Assembly: GCF_050947335.1 (NCBI RefSeq)
Contig: NW_027473478.1
Location: 62,001 to 126,000, forward strand
Direction: 5' to 3'
Source: Megachile rotundata
Taxonomy: Eukaryota; Arthropoda; Insecta; Hymenoptera; Megachilidae
DNA length: 64,000 nt
The notes beneath the pieces are model-generated. The model did not search any database, was not told the DNA's origin, and was given only the letters and a program-made list of their open reading frames with translations. The position numbers and the translations under genes are program-made. Of this stretch, positions 12,651 to 27,100 are shown piece by piece; position 1 is the first letter of the stretch, and each line of letters starts with the position of its first letter.

Positions 12651-15600
12651 CAAAACGACAATTACTATTCTTATTACACTCCCTGTTATCAATCTAACTC
12701 ATATTATTAACCATATTATGCTTATATGATCGATAGGACGAAAATTACTATACTTATTACTCTTATTATTATCAATCTAACTCATATTATTACCCATATT
12801 ATGCTTATATGATCGATAGGACGACAATTACTATACTTGTTACTCTTATTATTATCAATCTAACTCATATTATTAGCCATATTATGCTTATATGATCGAT
12901 AGGACGACAATTACTATACTCACTACTCTTATTGTTATCAATCTAACTCATATTATTAGCCATATTATGCTTATATGATCGATAGGACGACAACTACTAT
13001 ACTTATTAGTCTTATTATTATCAATCACCTCATATTATTAGCCATGTTATGCTTATGTGATCGAAGGAACGATAATTACTATACTTATTACTCTTATTAT
13101 TATCAATCTAACTCATATTATTAACCATATTATGCAAATATGATCGATAGAACGACAATTACTATACTCATTACTCTTATTATTATCAATCTAACTCATA
13201 TTATTATCCATATTATGTATATATGATCGATAGGACGACAATTACTATACTTGTTACTCTTATTATTATCAATCTAACTCATATTATTAGCCATATTATG
13301 CTTATATGATCGATAGGACGACAATTACTATACTCACTACTCTTATTGTTATCAATCTAACTCATATTATTAGCCATATTATGCTTATATTATCGACAGA
13401 ACGACAATTACTATTCTTATTACACTCCCTGTTATCAATCTAACTCATATTATTAGCCATATTATGCTTATATGATCGATAGGACGACAATTACTATACT
13501 TGTTACTCTTATTATTATCAATCTAACTCATATTATTAGCCATATTATGCTTATATGATCGATAGGACGACAATTACTATACTCACTACTCTTATTGTTA
13601 TCAATCTAACTCATATTATTAGCCATATTATGCTTATATGATCGATAGAACGACAACTACTATACTTATTAGTCTTATTGTTATCAATCACCTCATATTA
13701 TTAGCCATATTATGCTTATGTGATCGAAGGAACGATAATTACTATACTTATTATTCTTATTTTTATCAACCCAACTCATATTATTAGCCATATTATGCTT
13801 AAATGATCGATAGAACGACAATTACTATACTCATTACTGTCATTATTATCAATCTAACTCATATTATTAGCCATATTATGCTTATATTATCGACAGAACG
13901 ACAATTACTATTCTTATTACACTCCCTGTTATCAATCTAACTCATATTATTAACCATATTCTGCTTATATGATCGATAGAACGACAATTACTATACTCAT
14001 TACTCTTATTATTATCAACCTAACTCATATTATTAGCCATATTATGCTTATATGATCGATAGGACGACAATTACTATACTCACTACTCTTATTGTTATCA
14101 ATCTAACTCATATTATTAGCCATATTATGCTTCTATAATCGATAGGACGACAATTACTATACTCACTACTCTTATTGTTATCAATCTAACACATATTATT
14201 AGCCATATTATGCTTATATGATCGATAGAACGACAACTACTATACTTATTAGTCTTATTATTATCAATCACCTCATATTATTAGCCATGTTATGCTTATG
14301 TGATCGAAGGAACGATAATTACTATACTTATTATTCTTATTTTTATCAATCTAACTCATATTATTAGCCATATTATGCTTAAATGATCGATAGAGCGACA
14401 ATTACTATACTCATTACTGTCATTATTATCAATCTAACTCATATTATTAGCCATATTATGCTTATATGATCGATAGGACGACAATTACTATACTTGTTAC
14501 TCTTATTATTATCAATCTAACTCATATTATTAGCCATGTTATGCTTATATGATCGATAGGACGACAATTACTATACTCACTACTCTTATTGTTATCAATC
14601 TAACTCATATTATTAGCCATATTATGCTTATATGATCGATAGAACGACAACTACTATACTTATTAGTCTTATTGTTATCAATCACCTCATATTATTAGCC
14701 ATATTATGCTTATGTGATCGAAGGAACGATAATTACTATACTTATTATTCTTATTTTTATCAACCCAACTCATATTATTAGCCATATTATGCTTAAATGA
14801 TCGATAGAACGACAATTACTGTACTCATTACTGTCATTATTATCAATCTAACTCATATTATTAGCCATATTATGCTTATATTATCGACAGAACGACAATT
14901 ACTATTCTTATTACACTCCCTGTTATCAATCTAACTCATATTATTAACCATATTCTGCTTATATGATCGATAGAACGACAATTACTATACTCATTACTCT
15001 TATTATTATCAACCTAACTCATATTATTAGCCATATTATGCTTATATGATCGATAGGACGACAATTACTATACTCACTACTCTTATTGTTATCAATCTAA
15101 CTCATATTATTAGCCATATTATGCTTATATGATCGATAGAACGGCAATTACTATACTTATTAGTCTTATCATTATCAATTAACTCATATTATTAGCCATA
15201 TTATGCTTATGTGATCGATAGGACGACAATTACTATACTTATTACTCTTATTATTATCAATCTAACTCATATTATTAGCCATATTATACTTATATGATCG
15301 ATAGAACGACAATTACTATACTCACTACTCTTATTATTATCAATCTAACTCATACTATTAGCCATATTATGCTTATATGATCGATAGGACGACAATTACT
15401 ATACTCACTACTCTTATTGTTATCAATTTAACTCATATTATTAGCCATATTATGCTTATATTATCGACTGAACGACAATTACTATTCTTATTACACTCCC
15501 TGTTATCAATCTAACTCATATTATTAGCCATATTATGCTTATATGATCGATAGAACGACAATTACTATACTCATTACTCTTATTATTATCAACCTAACTC

Positions 15601-17379
15601 ATATTATTAGCCATATTATGCTTATATGATCGATAGGACGACAATTACTATACTCACTACTCTTATTGTTATCAATCTAACTCATATTATTAGCCATATT
15701 ATGCTTATATGATCGATAGAACGGCAATTACTATACTTATTAGTCTTATCATTATCAATTAACTCATATTATTAGCCATATTATGCTTATGTGATCGATA
15801 GGACGACAATTACTATACTTATTAGTCTTATCATTATCAATTAACTCATATTATTAGCCATATTATGCTTATATGATCGATAGGACGACAATTACTATAC
15901 TCACTACTCTTATTGTTATCAATCTAACTCATATTATTAGCCATATTATGCTTATATTATCGACTGAACGACAATTACTATTCTTATTACACTCCCTGTT
16001 ATCAATCTAACTCATATTATTAGCCATATTATGCTTATATGATCGATAGGACGACAATTACTATACTTGTTACTCTTATTATTATCAATCTAACTCATAT
16101 TATTAGCCATATTATGCTTATATGATCGATAGGACGACAATTACTATACTCACTACTCTTATTGTTATCAATCTAACTCATATTATTAGCCATATTATGC
16201 TTATATGATCGATAGGACGACAACTACTATACTTATTAGTCTTATTATTATCAATCACCTCATATTATTAGCCATGTTATGCTTATGTGATCGAAGGAAC
16301 GATAATTACTATACTTATTACTCTTATTATTATCAATCTAACTCATATTATTAACCATATTATGCAAATATGATCGATAGAACGACAATTACTATACTCA
16401 TTACTCTTATTATTATCAATCTAACTCATATTATTATCCATATTATGTATATATGATCGATAGGACGACAATTACTATACTTGTTACTCTTATTATTATC
16501 AATCTAACTCATATTATTAGCCATATTATGCTTATATGATCGATAGGACGACAATTACTATACTCACTACTCTTATTGTTATCAATCTAACTCATATTAT
16601 TAGCCATATTATGCTTATATTATCGACAGAACGACAATTACTATTCTTATTACACTCCCTGTTATCAATGTAACTCATATTGTTAGCCATATTATGCTTA
16701 TATGATCGATAGGACGACAATTACTATACTTGTTACTCTTATTATTATCAATCTAACTCATATTATTAGCCATATTATGCTTATATGATCGATAGGACGA
16801 CAATTACTATACTTATTACTCTTATTATTATCAATCTAACTCATATTATTAACCATATTATGCGAATATGATCGATAGAACGACAATTACTATACTCATT
16901 ACTCTTATTATTATCAATCTAACTCATATTATTAGCCATATTATGTTTATATGATCGATAGGACGACAATTACTATACTTGTTACTCTTATTATTATCAA
17001 TCTAACTCATATTATTAGCCATATTATGCTTATATGATCGATAGGACGACAATTACTATACTCACTACTCTTATTGTTATCAATCTAACTCATATTATTA
17101 GCCATATTATGCTTATATGAACGAGAGAACGACAACTACTATACTTATTAGTCTTATTATTATCAATCACCACATATTATTAGCCATGTTATGCTTATGT
17201 GATCGAAGGAACGATAATTACTATACTTATCACTCTTATTATTATCAACCTAACTCATATTATTAACCATATTATGCTTATATGATCGGTAGAATGATAA
17301 TTACTATACTTATTACTCTTATTATTGTCAATCTAACTCATATTATTAGTCATATTATGCTTATATGATCGATAGAACG
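12651..17379. repeat. Mosaic satellite block with overlapping short duplications
   Basis: Still pure satellite, but several offsets overlap. The rare attctgctt change at 11555 recurs at 13958 (2403 away) and 14952 (994 further, 12 monomers less two bases). The marker cgactgaacg occurs at 12151, 15465 and 15961; the last two are 496 bp apart, six monomers with two 82-mers. The tatgtatatatg monomer at 13214 recurs at 16444, an offset of 3230, over roughly 12.8-13.4 and 16.0-16.66 kb. I could not resolve this block into one simple superunit. No gene or insert is visible. Confidence 0.7.
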
Positions 17380-20300
17380 ACAATTACTATACTTGTTACT
17401 CTTATTATTATCAATCTAACTCATATTATTAGCCATATTATGCTTATATGATCGATAGAACGACAACTACTATACTTATTAGTCTTATTATTATCAATCA
17501 CCTCATATTATCAGCCATGTTATGCTTATGTGATCGAAGGAACGATAATTACTATACTTATTATTCTTATTGTTATCAATCTAACTCATATTATTAGCCA
17601 TATTATGCTTATATGATCGATAGGACGACAATTACTATACTTGTTACTCTTATTATTATCAATCTAACTCATATTATTAGCCATATTATGCTTATATGAT
17701 CGATAGGACGACAATTACTATACTCACTACTCTTATTGTTATCAATCTAACTCATATTATTAGCCATATTATGCTTATATGATCGATAGAACGACAACTA
17801 CTATACTTATTAGTCTTATTATTATCAATCACCTCATATTATTAGCCATATTATGCTTATGTGATCGAAGGAACGATAATTACTATACTTATTATTCTTA
17901 TTTCTATCAACCGAACTCATATTATTAGCCATATTATGCTTAAATGATCGATAGAACGACAATTACTATACTCATTACTGTCGTTATTATCAATCTAACG
18001 CATATTATTAGCCATATTATGCTTATATGATCGATAGAACGACAATTACTATACTCATTACTCTTATTATTATCAATCTAACTCATATTATTAGCCATAT
18101 TATGCTTATATGATCGATAGGACGACAATTACTATACTTATTACTCTTATTATTATCAATCTAACTCATATTATTAGCCATATTATGCTTATATGATCGA
18201 TAGGACCACAATTACTATACTCACTACTCATATTGTTATCAATCTAACTCATATTATTAGCCATATTATGCTTATATGATCGATAGGACGATAATTACTA
18301 TACTTATTACTCTTATTATTATCAATCTAACTCATATTATTAGCCATATTATGCTTATATGATCGATAGAACGACAATTACTATACTCACTACTCTTATT
18401 ATTATCAATCTAACTCATACTATTAGCCATATTATGCTTATATGATCGATAGGACGACAATTACTATACTAATTACTCTTATTATTATCAATCTAACTCA
18501 TATTATTAGCCATATTATGCTTATATGATGGACAGAACGACAATTACTATTCTTATTACACTCCCTGTTATCAACCTAACTCATATTATTAACCATATTA
18601 TGCTCATATGATCGGTAGAACGATAATTACTATACTTATTACTCTTATTATTATCAATCTAACGCATATTATTAGCCATGTTATGCTTATGTGATCGAAG
18701 GAACGATAATTACTATACTCATTACTCTTATTATTATCAATCTAACTCATATTATTAACCATATTATGCTTATATCATCGGTAGAACGATAATTACTATA
18801 CTTATTACTCTTATTATTGTCAATCTAACTCATATTATTAGCCATATTATGCTTATATGATCGATAGAACGACAATTACTATACTCATTACTCTTATTAT
18901 TATCAACCTAACTCATATTATTAGCCATAGTATGATTATATGATCGATAGGACGACAATTACTATACTCACTACTCTTATTGTTATCAATCTAACTCATA
19001 TTATTAGCCATATTATGCTTATATGATCGATAGAACGACAATTACTATACTTATTAGTCTTATCATTATCAATTAACTCATATTATTAGCCATATTATGC
19101 TTATGTGATCGATAGGACGACAATTACTATACTTATTACTCTTTTTATTATCAATCTAACTCATATTATTAGCCATATTATGCTTATATGATCGATAGAA
19201 CGACAATTACTATACTTATTAGTCTTATCATTATCAATTAACTCATATTATTAGCCATATTATGCTTATGTGATCGATAGGACGACAATTACTTTACTTA
19301 TTACTCTTTTTATTATCAATCTAACTCATATTATTAGCCATATTATGCTTATATGATCGATAGAACGACAATTACTATACTCACTACTCTTATTATTATC
19401 AATCTAACTCATATTATTAACCATATTATGCAAATATGATCGATAGAACGACAATTACTATACTTATTACTCTTATTATTATCAATCTAACTCATATTAT
19501 TAGCCATATTATGCTTATGTGATCGGTAGAACGATAATTACTATACCTATTACTCTTATTATTATCAATCTAACTCATATTATTAGCCATATTATGCTTA
19601 TATGATCGATAGAACGACAATTACTATACTCATTACTCTTATTATTATCGAACTAACTCATATCATTAGCCATATTATGCTTATATGATCGATAGAACGA
19701 CAATTACTATACTCATTACGCTTATTATTATCAATCTAACTCATATTAGTAACCATATTATGCTTATATGATCGGTAGAACGATAATTACTATACTTATT
19801 ACTCTTATTATTGTCAATCTAACTCATATTATTAGCCATATTATGCTTACATGATCGATAGGACGACAATTACTATACTTATTACTCTTATTATTATCAA
19901 TCTAACTCATATTATTAGCCATATTATGCTTATATGATCGATAGAACGACAATTACTATACTCACTACTCTTATTATTATCAATCTAACTCATACTATTA
20001 GCCATATTATGCTTATATGATCGATAGGACGACAATTACTATACTTATTACTCTTATTATTATCAATCTAACTCATATTATTAGCCATATTATGCTTATA
20101 TGATGGACAGAACGACAATTACGATTCTTATTACACTTCCTGTTATCAATCTAACTCATATTATTAACCATATTATGCTTATATGATCGGTAGAACGATA
20201 ATTACTATACTTATTACTCTTATTATTATCAATCTAACGCATATTATTAGCCATATTATGCTTATATGATCGATAGAACGACAATTACTATACTCATTAC

Positions 20301-23300
20301 TCTTATTATTATCAATCTAACTCATATTATTAGCCATATTATGCTTATATGATCTATAGGACGACAATTACTATACTTATTACTCTTATTATTATCAATC
20401 TAACTCATATTATTAGCCATATTATGCTTATATGATCGATAGGACCACAATTACTATACTCACTACTCTTATTGTTATCAATCTAACTCATATTATTAGC
20501 CATCTTATGCTTATATGATCGATAGGACGAAAATTACTATACTTATTACTCTTATTATTATCAATCTAACTCATATTATTAGCCATATTACGCTTATATG
20601 ATCGATAGGACGACAATTACTATACACACTACTCTTATTGTTATCAATCTAACTCATATTATTAGCCATATTATGCTTATATGATCGATAGAACGACAAC
20701 TACTATACTTATTAGTCTCATTATTATCAATCACCTCATATTATTAGCCATGTTATGCTTATGTGATCGAAGGAGCGATAATTACTATACTTATTATTCT
20801 TATTTTTATCAACCTAACTCATATTATTAGCCATATTATGCTTAAATGATCGATAGAACGACAATTACTATACTCATTACTGTCATTATTATCAATCTAA
20901 CTCATATTATTAACCATATTATGCTTATATGATCGGTAGAAAGATAATTACTATACTTATTACTTTTATTATTATCAATCTAACCCATATTATTAGCCAT
21001 ATTATGCTTATATGATCGATAGAACGACAATTACTATACTCATTACTCTTATTATTATCAATCTAACTCATATTATTAACCATATTATGCTTATATGATC
21101 TGTAGAACGATAATTACTATACTTATTACTCTTATTATTGTCAATCTAACTCGTATTATTAGCCATATTATGCTTATATGATCGATAGAACGACAATTTC
21201 TATACTCATTACTCTTATTATTATCAACCTAACTCATATTATTAGCCATATTATGCTTATATGATCGATAGGACGACAATTACTATACTCACTACTCTTA
21301 TTATTATCAATCTAACTCATATTATTAGCCATATTATGCTTATATGATCGATAGGACGACAATTACTATACTCACTACTCTTATTGTTATCAATCTAACT
21401 CATATTATTAGCCATATTATGCTTATATGATCGATAGAACGACAACTACTATACTTATTAGTCTTATTATTATCAATCACCTCATATTATTAGCCATATT
21501 ATGCTTATATGATGGACAGGACGACAATTACTATACTTATTACTCTTATTATTATCAATCTAACTCATATTATTAGCCATATTATGCTTATATGATGGAC
21601 AGAACGACAATTACTATTCTTATTACACTCCCTGTTATCAATCTAACTCATATTATTAACCATATTATGGTTATATGATCGGTAGAACGATAATTACTAT
21701 ACTTATTACTCTTATTATTATCAATCTAACTCATACTATTAGCCATATTATGCTTATATGATCGATAGGACGACAATTACTATACTTATTACTCTTATTA
21801 TTATCAATCTAACTCATATTATTAGCCATATTATGCTTATATGATGGACAGAACGACAATTACGATTCTTATTACACTTCCTGTTATCAATCTAACTCAT
21901 ATTATTAACCATATTATGCTTATATGATCGGTAGAACGATAATTACTATACTTATTACTCTTATTATTATCAATCTAACGCATATTATTAGCCATATTAT
22001 GCTTATATGATCGATAGAACGACAATTACTATACTCATTACTCTTATTATTATCAATCTAACTCATATTATTAGCCATATTATGCTTATATGATCGATAG
22101 GACGACAATTACTATACTTATTACTCTTATTATTATCAATCTAACTCATATTATTAGCCATATTATGCTTATATGATCGATAGGACCACAATTACTATAC
22201 TCACTACTCTTATTGTTATCAATCTAACTCATATTATTAGCCATATTATGCTTATATGATCGATAGGACGAAAATTACTATACTTATTACTCTTATTATT
22301 ATCAATCTAACTCATATTATTAACCATATTATGCAAATATGATCGATAGAACGACAATTACTATACTCATTACTCTTATTATTATCAATCTAACTCATAT
22401 TATTAGCCATTTTATGCTTATATGATCGATAGGACGACAATTACTATACTTGTTACTCTTATTATTATCAATCTAACTCATATTATTAGCCATATTACGC
22501 TTATATGATCGATAGGACGACAATTACTATACACACTACTCTTATTGTTATCAATCTAACTCATATTATTAGCCATATTATGCTTATATGATCGATAGAA
22601 CGACAACTACTATACTTATTAGTCTCATTATTATCAATCACCTCATATTATTAGCCATGTTATGCTTATGTGATCGAAGGAGCGATAATTACTATACTTA
22701 TTATTCTTATTTTTATCAACCTAACTCATATTATTAGCCATATTATGCTTAAATGATCGATAGAACGACAATTACTATACTCATTACTGTCATTATTATC
22801 AATCTAACTCATATTATTAACCATATTATGCTTATATGATCGGTAGAAAGATAATTACTATACTTATTACTTTTATTATTATCAATCTAACCCATATTAT
22901 TAGCCATATTATGCTTATATGATCGATAGAACGACAATTACTATACTCATTACTCTTATTATTATCAATCTAACTCATATTATTAACCATATTATGCTTA
23001 TATGATCTGTAGAACGATAATTACTATACTTATTACTCTTATTATTGTCAATCTAACTCGTATTATTAGCCATATTATGCTTATATGATCGATAGAACGA
23101 CAATTTCTATACTCATTACTCTTATTATTATCAATCTAACTCATATTATTAGCCATATTATGCTTATATGATCGATAGGACGACAATTACTATACTCACT
23201 ACTCTTATTGTTATCAATCTAACTCATATTATTAGCCATATTATGCTTATATGATCGATAGAACGACAACTACTATACTTATTAGTCTTATTATTATCAA

Positions 23301-24175
23301 TCACCTCATATTATTAGCCATATTATGCTTATATGATGGACAGGACGACAATTACTATTCTTATTACACTCCCTGTTATCAATCTAACTCATATTATTAA
23401 CCATATTATGCTTATATGATCGATAGGACGAAAATTACTATACTCACTACTCTTATTGTTATCAATCTAACTCATATTATTAGCCATATTATGCTTATAT
23501 GATCGATAGGACGACAATTACTATACTCACTACTCTTATTGTTATCAATCCAACTCATATTATTAGCCATATTATGCTTATATGATCGATAGAACGACAA
23601 CTACTATACTTATTAGTCTTATTATTATCAATCACCTCATATTATTAGCCATGTTATGCTTATGTGATCGAAGGAACGATAATTACTATACTTATTATTC
23701 TTATTTTTATCAACCTAACTCATATTATTAGCCATATTATGCTTAAATGATCGATAGAACGACAATTACTATACTCATTACTGTCATTATTATCAATCTA
23801 ACTCATATTATTAGCCATATTATGCTTATATGATCGATAGGACGACAATTACTATACTTGTTACTCTTATTATTATCAATCTAACTCATATTATTAGCCA
23901 TATTATGCTTATATGATCGATAGGACGACAATTACTATACTCACTACTCTTATTGTTATCAATCTAACTCATATTATTAGCCATATTATGCTTATATGAT
24001 CGATAGAACGACAACTACTATACTTATTAGTCTTATTATTATCAATCACCTCATATTATTAGCCATGTTATGCTTATGTGATCGAAGGAACGATAATTAC
24101 TATACCTATTATTCTTATTTTTATCAACCCAACTCATATTATTAGCCATATTATGCTTATATGATCGATAGGACG
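17380..24175. repeat. Superunit T1
   Basis: T1 is the first of a tandem pair. Rare markers match T2 at an offset of 6796: tcaacctaac after cactccctg (18561 and 25357) and ccatagtatgattatatg (about 18926 and 25722). Further on the offset is 7377: tcgaactaactcatatcat at 19648 and 27025, and gtagaaagataatt near 20.94 and 28.31 kb. Near the end the offset is 5553 (tcaatccaac at 23546 and 29099). T1 holds an internal duplication of its own, described separately. Confidence 0.82.
19900..23300. repeat. Internal duplication inside T1 (1741 to 1907 bp offset)
   Basis: The monomer with acgattcttattacacttcc occurs at about 20111 and again 1741 bp later, and the gtcattatt plus gtagaaag monomers occur at 20882 and 22789, 1907 bp apart. 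The shift of 166 bp between these offsets equals two monomers, so one copy has gained or lost exactly two units. T2 has only one copy of this stretch. Confidence 0.78.
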
Positions 24176-27100
24176 ACAATTACTATACTTGTTACTCTTA
24201 TTATTATCAATCTAACTCATATTATTAGCCATATTATGCTTATATGATCGATAGAACGACAACTACTATACTTATTAGTCTTATTATTATCAATCACCTC
24301 ATATTATCAGCCATGTTATGCTTATGTGATCGAAGGAACGATAATTACTATACTTATTATTCTTATTGTTATCAATCTAACTCATATTATTAGCCATATT
24401 ATGCTTATATGATCGATAGGACGACAATTACTATACTTGTTACTCTTATTATTATCAATCTAACTCATATTATTAGCCATATTATGCTTATATGATCGAT
24501 AGGACGACAATTACTATACTCACTACTCTTATTGTTATCAATCTAACTCATATTATTAGCCATATTATGCTTATATGATCGATAGAACGACAACTACTAT
24601 ACTTATTAGTCTTATTATTATCAATCACCTCATATTATTAGCCATATTATGCTTATGTGATCGAAGGAACGATAATTACTATACTTATTATTCTTATTTC
24701 TATCAACCGAACTCATATTATTAGCCATATTATGCTTAAATGATCGATAGAACGACAATTACTATACTCATTACTGTCGTTATTATCAATCTAACGCATA
24801 TTATTAGCCATATTATGCTTATATGATCGATAGAACGACAATTACTATACTCATTACTCTTATTATTATCAATCTAACTCATATTATTAGCCATATTATG
24901 CTTATATGATCGATAGGACGACAATTACTATACTTATTACTCTTATTATTATCAATCTAACTCATATTATTAGCCATATTATGCTTATATGATCGATAGG
25001 ACCACAATTACTATACTCACTACTCATATTGTTATCAATCTAACTCATATTATTAGCCATATTATGCTTATATGATCGATAGGACGATAATTACTATACT
25101 TATTACTCTTATTATTATCAATCTAACTCATATTATTAGCCATATTATGCTTATATGATCGATAGAACGACAATTACTATACTCACTACTCTTATTATTA
25201 TCAATCTAACTCATACTATTAGCCATATTATGCTTATATGATCGATAGGACGACAATTACTATACTAATTACTCTTATTATTATCAATCTAACTCATATT
25301 ATTAGCCATATTATGCTTATATGATGGACAGAACGACAATTACTATTCTTATTACACTCCCTGTTATCAACCTAACTCATATTATTAACCATATTATGCT
25401 CATATGATCGGTAGAACGATAATTACTATACTTATTACTCTTATTATTATCAATCTAACGCATATTATTAGCCATGTTATGCTTATGTGATCGAAGGAAC
25501 GATAATTACTATACTCATTACTCTTATTATTATCAATCTAACTCATATTATTAACCATATTATGCTTATATCATCGGTAGAACGATAATTACTATACTTA
25601 TTACTCTTATTATTGTCAATCTAACTCATATTATTAGCCATATTATGCTTATATGATCGATAGAACGACAATTACTATACTCATTACTCTTATTATTATC
25701 AACCTAACTCATATTATTAGCCATAGTATGATTATATGATCGATAGGACGACAATTACTATACTCACTACTCTTATTGTTATCAATCTAACTCATATTAT
25801 TAGCCATATTATGCTTATATGATCGATAGAACGACAATTACTATACTTATTAGTCTTATCATTATCAATTAACTCATATTATTAGCTATATTATGCTTAT
25901 GTGATCGATAGGACGACAATTACTATACTTATTACTCTTTTTATTATCAATCTAACTCATATTATTAGCCATATTATGCTTATATGATCGATAGAACGAC
26001 AATTACTATACTTATTAGTCTTATCATTATCAATTAACTCATATTATTAGCCATATTATGCTTATGTGATCGATAGGACGACAATTACTATACTTATTAC
26101 TCTTTTTATTATCAATCTAACTCATATTATTAGCCATATTATGCTTATATGATCGATAGAACGACAATTACTATACTCACTACTCTTATTATTATCAATC
26201 TAACTCATATTATTAACCATATTATGCAAATATGATCGATAGAACGACAATTACTATACTTATTACTCTTATTATTATCAATCTAACTCATATTATTAGC
26301 CATATTATGCTTATGTGATCGGTAGAACGATAATTACTATACCTATTACTCTTATTATTATCAATCTAACTCATATTATTAGCCATATTATGCTTATATG
26401 ATCGATAGAACGACAATTACTATACTCATTACTCTTATTATTATCGAACTAACTCATATTATTAGCCATATTATACTTATATGATCGATAGAACGACAAT
26501 TACTATACTCATTACTCTTATTATTATCAATCTAACTCATATTAGTAACCATATTATGCTTATATGATCGGTAGAACGATAATTACTATACTTATTACTC
26601 TTATTATTGTCAATCTAACTCATATTATTAGCCATATTATGCTTACATGATCGATAGGACGACAATTACTATACTTATTACTCTTATTATTATCAATCTA
26701 ACTCATATTATTAGCCATATTATGCTTATATGATCGATAGAACGACAATTAGTATACTCACTACTCTTATTATTATCAATCTAACTCATATTATTAACCA
26801 TATTATGCAAATATGATCGATAGAACGACAATTACTATACTTATTACTCTTATTATTATCAATCTAACTAATATTATTAGCCATATTATGCTTATATGAT
26901 CGGTAGAACGATAATTACTATACCTATTACTCTTATTATTATCAATCTAACTCATATTATTAGCCATATTATGCTTATATGATCGATAGAACGACAATTA
27001 CTATACTCATTACTCTTATTATTATCGAACTAACTCATATCATTAGCCATATTATGCTTATATGATCGATAGAACGACAATTACTATACTCATTACGCTT

